From Pseudomonas fluorescens (GTDB taxonomy: Bacteria; Pseudomonadota; Gammaproteobacteria; Pseudomonadales; Pseudomonadaceae): a DNA stretch of 64,000 nucleotides. The DNA is taken from assembly GCF_000968015.1 (NCBI RefSeq), contig NZ_LACH01000007.1, forward strand, positions 48,663-112,662, written 5' to 3'. A program made the translations under genes and the position numbers. Each line of letters begins with the position of its first letter. Positions within the stretch are counted from its first letter, which is position 1. Shown piece after piece: positions 30,216-39,877 of this stretch. The notes beneath the pieces were generated by a model that saw only the letters and a program-made list of their open reading frames with translations, was not told the DNA's origin and made no database searches.

Positions 30216-31391
30216 TCAAGGCAAGGTCGGTGCATTCGGAACCAACTGCTCTCTGAAACAGGCCCCGCGCAACTGCCCTTCAAACTGCTCGATAATCGCT
30301 GCCCACCCTTGGCGACTTGCATGCTGACGCGCATTAAGCCGCACGCAGCGCAACGTTTCGCGCTCCTCCAACAGCCAACACGCCGCATCGCAGAACGCGT
30401 CCTCATCCCCCGGCATCGCCAGTACGCCGTTGTAGCCATGGCGGATGTGCTGAGCCGCTGCTGCCTGATCGTACGCCACCACACCCAGTCCCGAGGCCAA
30501 CGCCTCAAGCACGACATTGCCGAAGGTTTCGGTCAGGCTTGGAAACAGAAACACATCCCCCGACGCATAGTGACTGGCCAAGGCTTCGCCGCGTTGAGAG
30601 CCACAGAAAATCGCCTCGGGCAGTTCTTTCTCAAGTTCCGCTCGTTGCGGGCCGTCGCCAATCACAATCAACCGAATTTTGCGCTGTGGATAAGTGGCTT
30701 TCAGTGCGTCGAAGCAGCGCTTGAGCAGGCCCAGATTTTTCTCCGGTGCCAGACGTCCTACGTGGATGACAGCGATGTCGTCGTTACCCAGCCCCCAGCT
30801 CTCACGCAGGGCATTAATCCGCTTGGTCGGGTGAAACAACTGGCTGTCGACCCCACGTGACAGCAACGCCAGGCGCTCGAAATGCCGGCGCTCCAGTTCC
30901 ATTCTTTGACTCACGCTCGGCACCAGGGTCAGCGTCGAACGATTGTGAAACCAGCGCAGGTAGTGGGTCAGCAATCGCGTCAGCAGTCCAAGCCCATACT
31001 GACTGGAGTACTGCTGGAAATTGGTGTGGAAGCCGCTGACCACGGAAATCCCCAAGCGCCGCGCCGCGCGCAACGCGGACAATCCCAGCGGTCCTTCCGT
31101 GGCGATATACAGCACGTCCGGTCGATGACGTTTCCAGCGCCGCAGCAGCTTGTGCATCGACGACTGACCCCATTGCAAGCCGGGATAACCCGGCAGCGGC
31201 CAGCCTCGGCACAGCAACAACGCATCGTCGCTGCCCAACTGCTGATCGCAACCCTGACGTGGTCGCACCAATTCCACCTGATGTCCGCGCGCGCGCAAGC
31301 CGTCGCACAAGCGGCCGAGAGTATTGGCGACTCCGTTGATTTCGGGAGGGAAGGTTTCGGTGATCAGGGTGATATGCAGAGCTGTCGTCAT
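30216..31391 (-). CDS. GT4-family glycosyltransferase
   Basis: GT-B fold glycosyltransferase of 391 residues from the ATG at 31391. The N-terminus shows ITETFPPEINGVANTLGRL, typical of enzymes such as mannosyltransferases acting on lipids. The C-terminal domain holds VGRLAPEKNLGLL and the donor-site motif FLFPSLTETFGNVVLEALASG. Related proteins in Pseudomonas make glycolipids under phosphate limitation, but that link is only suggested here. No other sugar genes flank it. Confidence 0.88.
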   Translation of the reverse strand: MTTALHITLITETFPPEINGVANTLGRLCDGLRARGHQVELVRPRQGCDQQLGSDDALLLCRGWPLPGYPGLQWGQSSMHKLLRRWKRHRPDVLYIATEGPLGLSALRAARRLGISVVSGFHTNFQQYSSQYGLGLLTRLLTHYLRWFHNRSTLTLVPSVSQRMELERRHFERLALLSRGVDSQLFHPTKRINALRESWGLGNDDIAVIHVGRLAPEKNLGLLKRCFDALKATYPQRKIRLIVIGDGPQRAELEKELPEAIFCGSQRGEALASHYASGDVFLFPSLTETFGNVVLEALASGLGVVAYDQAAAAQHIRHGYNGVLAMPGDEDAFCDAACWLLEERETLRCVRLNARQHASRQGWAAIIEQFEGQLRGACFREQLVPNAPTLP

Positions 31392-31455
31392 GACCTCAGT
31401 GTCGACTGAGGCCATGTCGCCAGTGTGACGGTGGGATGATGAATTTGTGACCGGA

Positions 31456-32208
31456 TCAGCGCTGGACTACCAGGTTTTCCGCGCCGCGTTCACGCACCCA
31501 GAACAGGGTCGCACCCGCCACAGCCGCCGGCATCATCAGGATGTTGACCACCGGAATCAGCAGCACCAGATAAACACTGCCGCCGAAACTCATGCTCTGC
31601 CAGCGCTTCTCGCGCAGCCAGGCGAGCATCTCGTTCCAGCCCAGTTTGTGGTTGTCCGCCGGGTAGTCGATGTACTGGATCGCCATCATCCACACCCCGA
31701 ACAGCAGCCACAGAGGCGCCGCGATGATGTTCACCACCGGAATGAACGAGAGGATGAACAGTCCGATGGCGCGCGGCAGGAAGTAGCCGAGTTTGCGCAT
31801 TTCCCGGGCCAGGGTGCGGGGGATCATGGCGATCAGCTCGCCCCAGCTGAAGGACGGGAAGTCGTCGGTGCCGCGCACCACGACTTCGACTTTTTCCGCG
31901 AGGAAGCCGTTGAATGGCGCGGCGATGACGTTGGCCAGCATGGTGAAGGTGAAGAACACCATCAACACCACCAGCACCACGAACAACGGCCAGAGCACAT
32001 AACTGAGAAAACTCAGCCAGTCGGGCAGGGACGGCATCAATGTATCGACCCACAGGCTGAATTGATGGCTGGCCAGGTAGATCAATCCGACGAACAGCAC
32101 CAGGTTGATCATCAGCGGCAACAGCACAAACAAACGCAGGCTTGGGCTGAGGACCAGCTTGAGGCCTTCGCGCAGGTATTGTGGGCCGGACAGAACAGGG
32201 GCGGGCAT
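31456..32208 (-). CDS. cysZ: Sulfate transporter CysZ
   Basis: Inner-membrane sulfate permease (EI24/CysZ family) of 250 residues from the ATG at 32208. Several hydrophobic segments are visible, with the family stretch [15 protein letters not shown] and the motif [20 protein letters not shown]. It lies divergent from trxB; sulfate taken up here would feed CysD/CysNC 8 kb away. Confidence 0.93.
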   Translation of the reverse strand: MPAPVLSGPQYLREGLKLVLSPSLRLFVLLPLMINLVLFVGLIYLASHQFSLWVDTLMPSLPDWLSFLSYVLWPLFVVLVVLMVFFTFTMLANVIAAPFNGFLAEKVEVVVRGTDDFPSFSWGELIAMIPRTLAREMRKLGYFLPRAIGLFILSFIPVVNIIAAPLWLLFGVWMMAIQYIDYPADNHKLGWNEMLAWLREKRWQSMSFGGSVYLVLLIPVVNILMMPAAVAGATLFWVRERGAENLVVQR

Positions 32209-33480
<1,272 letters not shown>

Positions 33481-33500
33481 TTCTGATTCTGTAGAAACTA

Positions 33501-33528
33501 AAAAACCGGCCTAGGCCGGTTTTTTTGT
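33501..33528 (+). terminator. Rho-independent terminator after trxB
   Basis: AAAACCGGCCTAGGCCGGTTTT palindrome with seven T residues on the + strand; A-rich on the other side, so it may also serve the converging aminotransferase gene. Confidence 0.9.
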
Positions 33529-33546
33529 GCGCGCAGATTCAGATTG

Positions 33547-34797
33547 TCAGGACAGTTTTGCGAGGCAAACCTCAAGGGTATCCAGCCCTTCTTCCAGCAC
33601 CGCTGCCTCAGTGGTCAACGGCGCCAAAAGCCGAATGATGTGACGCGACTTGCCGCTTGGCATCAGCAGCAGACCCGCGTCTCGTGCCAGCGCCAGCAAT
33701 TGGGTCAACTGCGCCGAGGCGGGTGTGCCGTCGGCATTGGTCAGCTCGATGCCGCGCATCGCACCGACGCCGGTCAAGCGGCCCAGATACGGGGAAAGCT
33801 TGTTGGCGCGCCAGGCCTCGTAGCGGCTGACGATGGCTTCTTCCTGTTGCGAGCCCCAGGCGTGCAGGTTCGCATCGGTCATCTCGTCCAGGGTTGCCAG
33901 TGCTGCGGCGCAGGCAATCGGGTTGCCTGAATAGGTCCCGCCCAGTCCGCCCTTGGGCAAGGTGTCGAGCAGTGCCTTGCGCCCGACCACCGCACCCAGC
34001 GGCACACCGCCGGCGATGCTTTTGCCCAGCAGAATCAGGTCCGGCTCAATGCCCAATCGTGAAAATGCAAAGCGCTGGCCGGTGCGACCGAAGCCGGACT
34101 GGATTTCATCAGCGATCAGAAGGATGTTTTTTTCGTCACAGAAGTGGCGTAGCGCCTGGGCGAACTCCACGTCCAGCGCCAGGAACCCCGCTTCGCCCTG
34201 CACCGGTTCGACGATGAAACACGCCACGTCTTCGACATCGATTTCGACGCTGAACAGTCGGTCCATGGCTTTCAGGGCCTCGGCGCAGGTCACGCCGTTG
34301 TCCCTGCTCGGGAAGGGCAGGTGAAAAACCGGACCCGGCAGCACGCCGACTTTCTGTTTGTAGGGCGCGACTTTGCCGTTGAGATTGAGCGTGGCGAGGG
34401 TGCGGCCATGGAAGGCGCCGTCGAAGGCGATGACGGCCGTGCGACCGGTGGCGCCACGGACGATCTTCAGGGCGTTTTCCGCCGCTTCCGCGCCGCTGTT
34501 GGTGAGCATGCCACTGACCGGGTAGTTCACCGGAATAAACGCGGTGAGACGATCCATCAGTTCGAGGTAGGGCACATGCGGAGCGGCGTTGAACGCGTAG
34601 TGAGTCAGCCGGGTGGCTTGTTCGCGAATGGCCTCGACGATGCGCGGATGGCAATGGCCGAGGTTCAGTACACCGATGCCGCCGACGAAGTCGATGTAGC
34701 GCTTGCCATCGGTGTCCCAGACCTCGGCATTTTTGCCGTGGCTGAGCGTGACGGGATGAACGATGTTGATCGACTGGCTGATGGTTTCGCTGCTCAT
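33547..34797 (-). CDS. Class III (omega) aminotransferase, GabT-like
   Basis: PLP-dependent aminotransferase of 416 residues. The motifs FVGGIGVLNLGHCHP, LTNSGAEAAENALK, IADEIQSGFGRTG and the PLP lysine in LLGKSIAGG are those of 4-aminobutyrate/ornithine-type enzymes. The substrate is not certain: 4-aminobutyrate, 5-aminovalerate or 2-aminoadipate are all possible. No succinate-semialdehyde dehydrogenase gene lies beside it, so it is probably not the main gabDT enzyme. Confidence 0.85.
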   Translation of the reverse strand: MSSETISQSINIVHPVTLSHGKNAEVWDTDGKRYIDFVGGIGVLNLGHCHPRIVEAIREQATRLTHYAFNAAPHVPYLELMDRLTAFIPVNYPVSGMLTNSGAEAAENALKIVRGATGRTAVIAFDGAFHGRTLATLNLNGKVAPYKQKVGVLPGPVFHLPFPSRDNGVTCAEALKAMDRLFSVEIDVEDVACFIVEPVQGEAGFLALDVEFAQALRHFCDEKNILLIADEIQSGFGRTGQRFAFSRLGIEPDLILLGKSIAGGVPLGAVVGRKALLDTLPKGGLGGTYSGNPIACAAALATLDEMTDANLHAWGSQQEEAIVSRYEAWRANKLSPYLGRLTGVGAMRGIELTNADGTPASAQLTQLLALARDAGLLLMPSGKSRHIIRLLAPLTTEAAVLEEGLDTLEVCLAKLS

Positions 34798-34913
34798 GGA
34801 TGACCGACTCTGAAGAAGGGATGCTTCTTTTTATCTAAGCCGTGAGCAGCGGTGCCCGGCAAACGAAATAAAGTCGCCGGGTCAATCTTAAAAGTCGGGA
34901 TGTGCGGTGGAAG

Positions 34914-35006
34914 GTCAAAAGATCGCAGCCTCGTTTCACTCGACAGCTCCTACATAGATCGTATTTCCCTGTAGGAGCTGTCGAGCGAAACGAGGCTGCG
35001 ATCTTT
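34914..35006. repeat. REP-type inverted repeat, family A
   Basis: Arms match those at 476 almost exactly (GATCGCAGCCTCGTTTCACT.. and partner) with a different loop. It lies between the aminotransferase start and the end of the hopJ gene, where it could terminate the pterin operon. Confidence 0.85.
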
Positions 35007-35016
35007 GGATGTTGAA

Positions 35017-35355
35017 TCAGCGACGAGTCAGCGGCTGCTGAGTGAACTTCACACCGGCGAGGCCATGAGCAATCAACGCGCGGATATTGCCGTGATCGCT
35101 GCCCTCAGGCGTCGCCACCACCGAACGGTAATGCTCGCCGAACGCCAACAGCGCTTCTTCATCGCTCAAGCCTTCCAGCAGCGCCAGACCCAGGGTCTTG
35201 CACGAGCCTTCATTCTGCCCGGCTGCGTTTTCCACGCCGCCGTTGTTGAAAGCCTGAGGCTGATAGTCGTAGCCGGCGGCGATGAACGCCAGGGTGTCGG
35301 CAAAAACGTGTTCGCCGCTCTTGAGGCTGGCGCGCAGGGTGTTCAAATCACTCAT
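35017..35355 (-). CDS. HopJ-type protein
   Basis: Small protein of 112 residues from the ATG at 35355, matching the family named after the HopJ type III effector. The conserved parts are YDYQPQAFNNG, NEAGQN-like NAAGQNEGSCK, GEHYR and GSDHGNIRALIAHG. The family is common outside pathogens, so the effector name is probably not its role; no secretion signal is visible. It overlaps the DUF1244 gene by 8 bp and is the last gene of the leftward pterin operon. Confidence 0.82.
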   Translation of the reverse strand: MSDLNTLRASLKSGEHVFADTLAFIAAGYDYQPQAFNNGGVENAAGQNEGSCKTLGLALLEGLSDEEALLAFGEHYRSVVATPEGSDHGNIRALIAHGLAGVKFTQQPLTRR

Positions 35356-35644
35356 TTGGTTTTCCTTTGGCGAACGCCGCTTGTTGTTCGGCGTTGGCTT
35401 CTTGCTGGTATTGGGCTTTCCACTCGGCGTACGGCATGCCGTAAACCACTTCGCGGGCGTCATCGAGGCTGACCTCGATCTGGCGTTCGTCGGCAGCGGC
35501 CTTGTACCACTTGGACAAGCAGTTGCGGCAGAAACCGGAGAGGTTCATCAGGTCGATGTTCTGCACATCCTTGCGGCTGTCCAGGTGGGCGACCAGCCGG
35601 CGAAAGGCGGCGGCTTCGAGTTCCAGGCGTTGTTGATCGGTCAT
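35348..35644 (-). CDS. DUF1244 domain-containing protein
   Basis: Protein of 98 residues from the ATG at 35644. A conserved CRNC motif (C39, C42) in SGFCRNCLSKWY suggests a metal or redox site, but the function is unknown. It overlaps hopJ and follows folX by 68 bp. Confidence 0.82.
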   Translation of the reverse strand: MTDQQRLELEAAAFRRLVAHLDSRKDVQNIDLMNLSGFCRNCLSKWYKAAADERQIEVSLDDAREVVYGMPYAEWKAQYQQEANAEQQAAFAKGKPNE

Positions 35645-35712
35645 GGCGGGCTCTGTGCAATCAAATCGTGGCGCGGATGATAAAAGTCTGACGAACAATG
35701 CGCCAGACGCGG

Positions 35713-36084
35713 TCAGCGGCTCGCGGCGAGAGTGATCGACACCGACTCGGCGAATCGCAGGGCGTGGGGCTTGTCGACTTCGACCTCGGCGTACAACACC
35801 GACTCGTTGACCATCACCAGATCGAGAATTTCCTGGGTCAGGCGTTCGAGCAGGGCGAAACGATTACCTTCCACGTGGGAGATGATCGCCTTGGTGATGG
35901 TGCGGTAGTTCAGCGCGTGATCGATGTCGTTGTCACGCACCGCTTCCTGAGCGGCATACAGGATGGTCAGGTTGATCAGTACATCCTGCTTGTTGAGGAT
36001 TTCATCCTCGTTGATCCCGATGAAGGTCCGCAGGCACAGGTCCTTGACCCGGATGCGTGCCGTTCCTGGTTGAAGTTGTGGCAT
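35713..36084 (-). CDS. folX: Dihydroneopterin triphosphate 2'-epimerase
   Basis: FolB/FolX fold enzyme of 123 residues from the ATG at 36084, 2 bp after the folE stop. It has [16 protein letters not shown] and the [12 protein letters not shown] region. Next to folM and a second-type folE, the epimerase FolX (7,8-dihydroneopterin-P3 to monapterin-P3) fits better than the folate aldolase FolB; this choice rests on context. Confidence 0.86.
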   Translation of the reverse strand: MPQLQPGTARIRVKDLCLRTFIGINEDEILNKQDVLINLTILYAAQEAVRDNDIDHALNYRTITKAIISHVEGNRFALLERLTQEILDLVMVNESVLYAEVEVDKPHALRFAESVSITLAASR

Positions 36085-36086
36085 TG

Positions 36087-36662
36087 CTACTTGCTCCGTC
36101 CAATCAATTGCAGGAACTCCTGGCGGGTGTTGCTCGACTCGCGGAAGGCGCCGAGCATCACCGAGGTGTTCATGGTCGAATTCTGTTTCTCGACGCCGCG
36201 CATCATCATGCACATGTGCTTGGCCTCGATGACCACCGCGACGCCGGCTGCTCCGGTGACTTCCTGAACTGCCTCGGCAATCTGGCGGGTGAGGTTTTCC
36301 TGGATTTGCAGGCGTCGGGCGAACATGTCCACCAGTCGTGCAATCTTCGACAGGCCCAGCACCTTGCCCGTTGGAATATAAGCCACATGCGCCTTGCCGA
36401 TGAAGGGCAGCATGTGATGTTCGCAGAGCGAGTACAGCTCGATGTTGTCGACGATGATCATTTCATCGTTGTCGGAAGCGAAGAGCGCGCCGTTGACGAT
36501 CTCTTCGACACTTTGCTCATAACCATGGCAGAGGTACTGCATGGCTTTTGCCGCGCGAACCGGGGTGTCTTGCAGACCCTCGCGGTCAGGGTTTTCACCG
36601 AGGCCGATGAGGATTTCGCGATAGCTCTGGGACAGGGCGTTCTGGGGCAGGGATAACGTCAT
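36087..36662 (-). CDS. folE: GTP cyclohydrolase I
   Basis: Makes 7,8-dihydroneopterin triphosphate from GTP, the entry into folate and pterin synthesis. It has 191 residues. Zinc ligands are C80 and H83 in [10 protein letters not shown] and C151 in [10 protein letters not shown]. Positioned between folM and folX with gaps of 21 and 2 bp, it most likely serves monapterin synthesis. Confidence 0.95.
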   Translation of the reverse strand: MTLSLPQNALSQSYREILIGLGENPDREGLQDTPVRAAKAMQYLCHGYEQSVEEIVNGALFASDNDEMIIVDNIELYSLCEHHMLPFIGKAHVAYIPTGKVLGLSKIARLVDMFARRLQIQENLTRQIAEAVQEVTGAAGVAVVIEAKHMCMMMRGVEKQNSTMNTSVMLGAFRESSNTRQEFLQLIGRSK

Positions 36663-36683
36663 GGAACATCCTCGCGGGGCCGC

Positions 36684-37394
36684 TTATTTGATGTGCCGTC
36701 CGCCGTTGACGGTCAGGGTCGTGCCGGTGACATAAGGGTTGTCGAGCAAATAACGCAGGCTCTGGTAGATCACTTCGCAGCCGGGTTCGATACCCAGCGC
36801 GGACTTGGCCAGTGCCTTGGCGCGGTACGCCGCGTCGTCGTCGGGATTGAACATTAGCAGGGCTGGCGCAATACCGTTGACCTTGATTGTCGGCGCGTAT
36901 TTCGCGGCGAAGGACAGGGTGAGGCTGTCGAGCCCGGCTTTGCTGGCGCAATAGCCAATGTGTTTGCTGCTGCCCCTGCGGGTCACGTCGTCGCTGATGT
37001 GCACGATGTCGGCAGGGCTTGAGCGTTGCAGCAAGTCGACACAATGCAGATTGATCAGGTAGGGCGCCAGCATGTGGACGTTGAACATGCGGGTGAAGGC
37101 TGCGGCGTCGGTGTCCGGGTTTTCGGCCAGCCATTCGGAGGCGTTATGGACAATCGCCCGCAGGCTGTCGGTGTGGTTTTTCAGTTCGCTGATGAACGCG
37201 AAGATTCCGGCTTCAGTGGAGAAGTCGGCAAACACCGCAGTCGCCCCCAGGTCGCGCAGAACTTGCACGCCGGGGCGTTCACTGCGGTAGCTGAAGATCA
37301 CCGGCTGGCCATCCTCGAGCAAACGCTGCGCGCAGTGCAGGCCGACACGTTGGCCGGCACCGGTGATGAGGATTGGGGCTACGAAAGAGGTCAT
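36684..37394 (-). CDS. folM: Dihydromonapterin reductase
   Basis: Short-chain dehydrogenase of 236 residues from the ATG at 37394. It reduces dihydromonapterin to tetrahydromonapterin with NADPH; that product is the cofactor of phenylalanine hydroxylase in Pseudomonas (family knowledge). The nucleotide-binding motif is TGAGQRVG with an arginine replacing the usual glycine spacing, and the catalytic YCASK is present. Confidence 0.9.
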   Translation of the reverse strand: MTSFVAPILITGAGQRVGLHCAQRLLEDGQPVIFSYRSERPGVQVLRDLGATAVFADFSTEAGIFAFISELKNHTDSLRAIVHNASEWLAENPDTDAAAFTRMFNVHMLAPYLINLHCVDLLQRSSPADIVHISDDVTRRGSSKHIGYCASKAGLDSLTLSFAAKYAPTIKVNGIAPALLMFNPDDDAAYRAKALAKSALGIEPGCEVIYQSLRYLLDNPYVTGTTLTVNGGRHIK

Positions 37395-37475
37395 GAACGG
37401 CTCGCGTCGCGGTAAGAGCAAAACTATACCAGCGCGCGGCGGCATTCACCTACCGTGGGACTTCCTCTGTGGGAA

Positions 37476-38045
37476 TCAGTGGTTCTGGGTGGAGGGCTCG
37501 GCGGCCAGCGGCCGTTGCGGCGTGGTGTTCAGCCAGCTGGCCAGCAGGCGGGTCGACAGCGGAATGAAGAAGTAGACCATCAACGGGGTCAGGCACAAGG
37601 TGCTGATGAACACCCGGCTCAGCAGACCCATGTCGCTCAGCAACGGCCCGAGGACAAAGTTGAACAGCAAGGAAACCGGAAAGAATGCCAACCAGATCGC
37701 CACGGCCTGTTTCCATCGTGGTGGGCGCTGGCCGGCCGCACCGAACCAGCCTTCGATGCCGCTGACACGATGTTCCGTTGGATGGGCAAACAAGTCACTG
37801 CCGCGTGCCAGCCATGCGGTGCGCGAGGCGGAATGCTCCCAGGCGTGCAAAGTCTGCTCGTCAGCGAAGCGGAAAATAATCTGGAATTCGTCATCGTCGG
37901 GCGGCGGAGCGAGCACGCCAGAACCGAGATAGCCGGGAAAATCGGTGGCCAGTTGTTCGCCTTCGTGCAACCAGGCGATCAGGTCTTGATAGCGACCATC
38001 GGCGACGCGGCGCGCAACCATCAGCGTGACGGGTGAGGTAGACAT
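37476..38045 (-). CDS. Antibiotic-biosynthesis-monooxygenase-domain membrane protein
   Basis: Protein of 189 residues from the ATG at 38045. The first 100 residues form an ABM-type ferredoxin-like domain (VTLMVARRVADGRYQDLIAWL, FPGYLGS), and two hydrophobic segments at about 120-140 and 148-172 would anchor it in the membrane. Substrate and reaction are unknown. It is the first gene of the leftward operon ahead of folM (81-bp gap) and divergent from the LitR-like regulator. Confidence 0.8.
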   Translation of the reverse strand: MSTSPVTLMVARRVADGRYQDLIAWLHEGEQLATDFPGYLGSGVLAPPPDDDEFQIIFRFADEQTLHAWEHSASRTAWLARGSDLFAHPTEHRVSGIEGWFGAAGQRPPRWKQAVAIWLAFFPVSLLFNFVLGPLLSDMGLLSRVFISTLCLTPLMVYFFIPLSTRLLASWLNTTPQRPLAAEPSTQNH

Positions 38046-38256
38046 TGTGTATCTCCGTATGACAATCGCGTCGCTCCGGATAGGAGTTTCGCCAGGCGCA
38101 GCGCCGGGGTGGTGGGCTGCGTCTTGGAACAAGCAAGGATTATTCCTGATTCTACCTGGAACGTCAGTGACATTCGTCGCTATCAACGTCTTGAAGGGTA
38201 TGGGGGCAGGGGAGGTAGAATGGGATCCAATTTATACATGGACATAGAATTATAAA
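38046..38256. promoter_or_regulatory. Divergent control region between the pterin operon and the LitR-like gene
   Basis: 211 bp. The right end is AT-rich with a TTATAC box at 38232-38237 and short direct repeats (TACATG, GACATA) just before the regulator ATG. No ribosome-binding site precedes that ATG, so the messenger may be leaderless or nearly so. It would be the natural operator region if the MerR-type protein controls both sides. Confidence 0.4.
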
Positions 38257-39216
38257 ATGCCTGTCCTGACTGACGTTGTCCCTGGGTTACAGCCCGGTCT
38301 TCCACTCGAGCAGGAAGAACTGTTTCCGATACGCGAAGTGGCGCGCCTGACGGGGGTCAACCCGGTCACGCTACGTGCATGGGAACGTCGCCATAGGCTG
38401 ATACAGCCCGCGCGCACCGAAAGTGGACACCGACTGTATTCGATGACCGATATCGATCGTGTCCACAGCATCATTGACTGGATCGACCGCGGCGTTGCCG
38501 TCAGTAAAGTCGGTAAGATCCTGGCCAGGATTGCACCGCCGCAGGCGCTGTCACACATCATCCCGAATGAACTCATGCAAGCTGACTACACGCAATGGCA
38601 GCAACAAGTTCAGGTGGTGGTGAATGTCTTTGACGAGGTTCAACTGGAGCAGGTCTATGGACAGATCTTTTCCAGTTATCCGCTGATTGTCGTGTTTCAG
38701 GACATTTTTCTTCCACTCTGGAAGCAAGTACTGCAGCGCCATGACGCATTCGGCCAAGCCAGCGAGTGGCTTTTTCTGGATGGTTTTCTGCGCACCCGAG
38801 TGTTGCACCGCCTGCTGCTGGTGCGTGTCCTGCAGCCGCGACGGGTGATTCTCTGCGCCCTCAACGATCAGTGTCGTGAACTCGAAGTGCTGGTAACCGC
38901 GCTGTTTCTGAGCAGTGTCGATTCGGCTATTCAAGTGTTGGCTATCGGTCAGCCGTTCGACGAATTGGCCCTGGTCTGCGAACGGATCAAGCCCCAGGCG
39001 CTGGTGCTGGTTTCCAATCACGCGCCTTCGCCGGAGTTGCCACGGCGATTGAAGCGCCTGGCCTTGAGTCTGGATTGTCAGTTGATGCTGGCGGGGGATG
39101 CGTCCGATCTGGTGCAGGAAAGCCTGGCTGGATCGTCGATTGGATGTCTGGGTAACGAAGGATTGGTCATGCGTCAGCGTTTGAAACAGTTCCTGACTGG
39201 CAACCCGGACACTTGA
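38257..39216 (+). CDS. MerR-family regulator, class II LitR-like (no cobalamin ligand)
   Basis: Transcription regulator of 319 residues. A MerR winged helix lies at about 22-90 (FPIREVARLTGVNPVTLRAWERRH). The remainder resembles the helical-bundle plus Rossmann cobalamin-binding part of CarH/LitR, but the E/DxHxxG segment that would hold the cobalamin histidine is replaced by DQCRELE (204-210). That is what defines class II LitR proteins, which in P. putida work with a short LOV light sensor (family knowledge). A LOV gene lies two genes away. It is divergent from the pterin operon and probably regulates it and itself. The start codon lacks a Shine-Dalgarno sequence. Confidence 0.78.
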   Translation: MPVLTDVVPGLQPGLPLEQEELFPIREVARLTGVNPVTLRAWERRHRLIQPARTESGHRLYSMTDIDRVHSIIDWIDRGVAVSKVGKILARIAPPQALSHIIPNELMQADYTQWQQQVQVVVNVFDEVQLEQVYGQIFSSYPLIVVFQDIFLPLWKQVLQRHDAFGQASEWLFLDGFLRTRVLHRLLLVRVLQPRRVILCALNDQCRELEVLVTALFLSSVDSAIQVLAIGQPFDELALVCERIKPQALVLVSNHAPSPELPRRLKRLALSLDCQLMLAGDASDLVQESLAGSSIGCLGNEGLVMRQRLKQFLTGNPDT

Positions 39217-39217
39217 A

Positions 39218-39823
39218 TCAGAGATGCATGGCCGGATGCGTCAGCCGATGCTGTTGAAGGATGTACTGACGCAGACGCTCGGTTTCGTCCTTGTCATCCT
39301 GATTCAACTGATAGGCATAGAAGCCGCTCTCGGTTTCTTTCTCGAAGGTGCCGCGCAACGCGATGCGCTCGTAGCCAGACGGGCTGAACCATAAGGCGAA
39401 ATGTTTTGGCGGTTTGGTTTTGTTGCGAACTTCCAGCAAAACCCCTTTGAACGACACTTCGTGCACCCACATCGTACCGGGCTGGCCATTGGCATTCTCC
39501 AGCGCTACCGGTTCCTCGAGTACCAGGCGCCATGGCCGGACCATCGGTCCGTCTTCATAGATGCTGGGGACGCCGAGGCGTAAATGCAGCGCATGAAACT
39601 CGTCTTCTACCAAGTGCAGCGGGAAGGTCATTTGCTGGTTTTCGAAGCTGGCCTGGATGGTGACTTGCTCATGAGCGGCAAGGCGCGTGAGCAGGTCACG
39701 GATCTGCGAACCACCGTTAACGAGCAGGCTCGACGTCGCATCCCGCATATTGAGTTGCGGGTTGTGTTGCATTGTCTGGATAAAATCCAGCTCATCCTGG
39801 GTCAGGAGTGCGTCGCGTTGCAT
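39218..39823 (-). CDS. PilZ-domain protein
   Basis: Cytoplasmic protein with an N-terminal YcgR-like part and a C-terminal PilZ domain (about residues 90-185 of 201). PilZ domains bind cyclic di-GMP through RxxxR and (D/N)xSxxG motifs; here the likely equivalents are R96-PW-R99 and E122-V-S124-F-K-G127, both degenerate, so binding is doubtful. I list the ATG at 39823, but a TTG at 39877 directly after the LOV stop has a better AAGGA site, giving 219 residues. It follows the LOV gene in the same direction and is likely co-transcribed; it ends 2 bp from the end of the LitR-like gene. Confidence 0.75.
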   Translation of the reverse strand: MQRDALLTQDELDFIQTMQHNPQLNMRDATSSLLVNGGSQIRDLLTRLAAHEQVTIQASFENQQMTFPLHLVEDEFHALHLRLGVPSIYEDGPMVRPWRLVLEEPVALENANGQPGTMWVHEVSFKGVLLEVRNKTKPPKHFALWFSPSGYERIALRGTFEKETESGFYAYQLNQDDKDETERLRQYILQQHRLTHPAMHL

Positions 39824-39877
39824 GATCCGCTCGACAGAAATAGTTACAAAGTCACTGGTGATTGTAGTTAATGACAA

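Noticed and set aside
33547..34797. Assignment as the main gabT
   Set aside because: The N-terminus differs from the known Pseudomonas GabT and no gabD neighbour is present, so only the class was called.
35017..35355. Type III secretion effector
   Set aside because: The HopJ family name comes from one member; there is no secretion signal, hrp box or secretion locus, and it sits in a metabolic operon.
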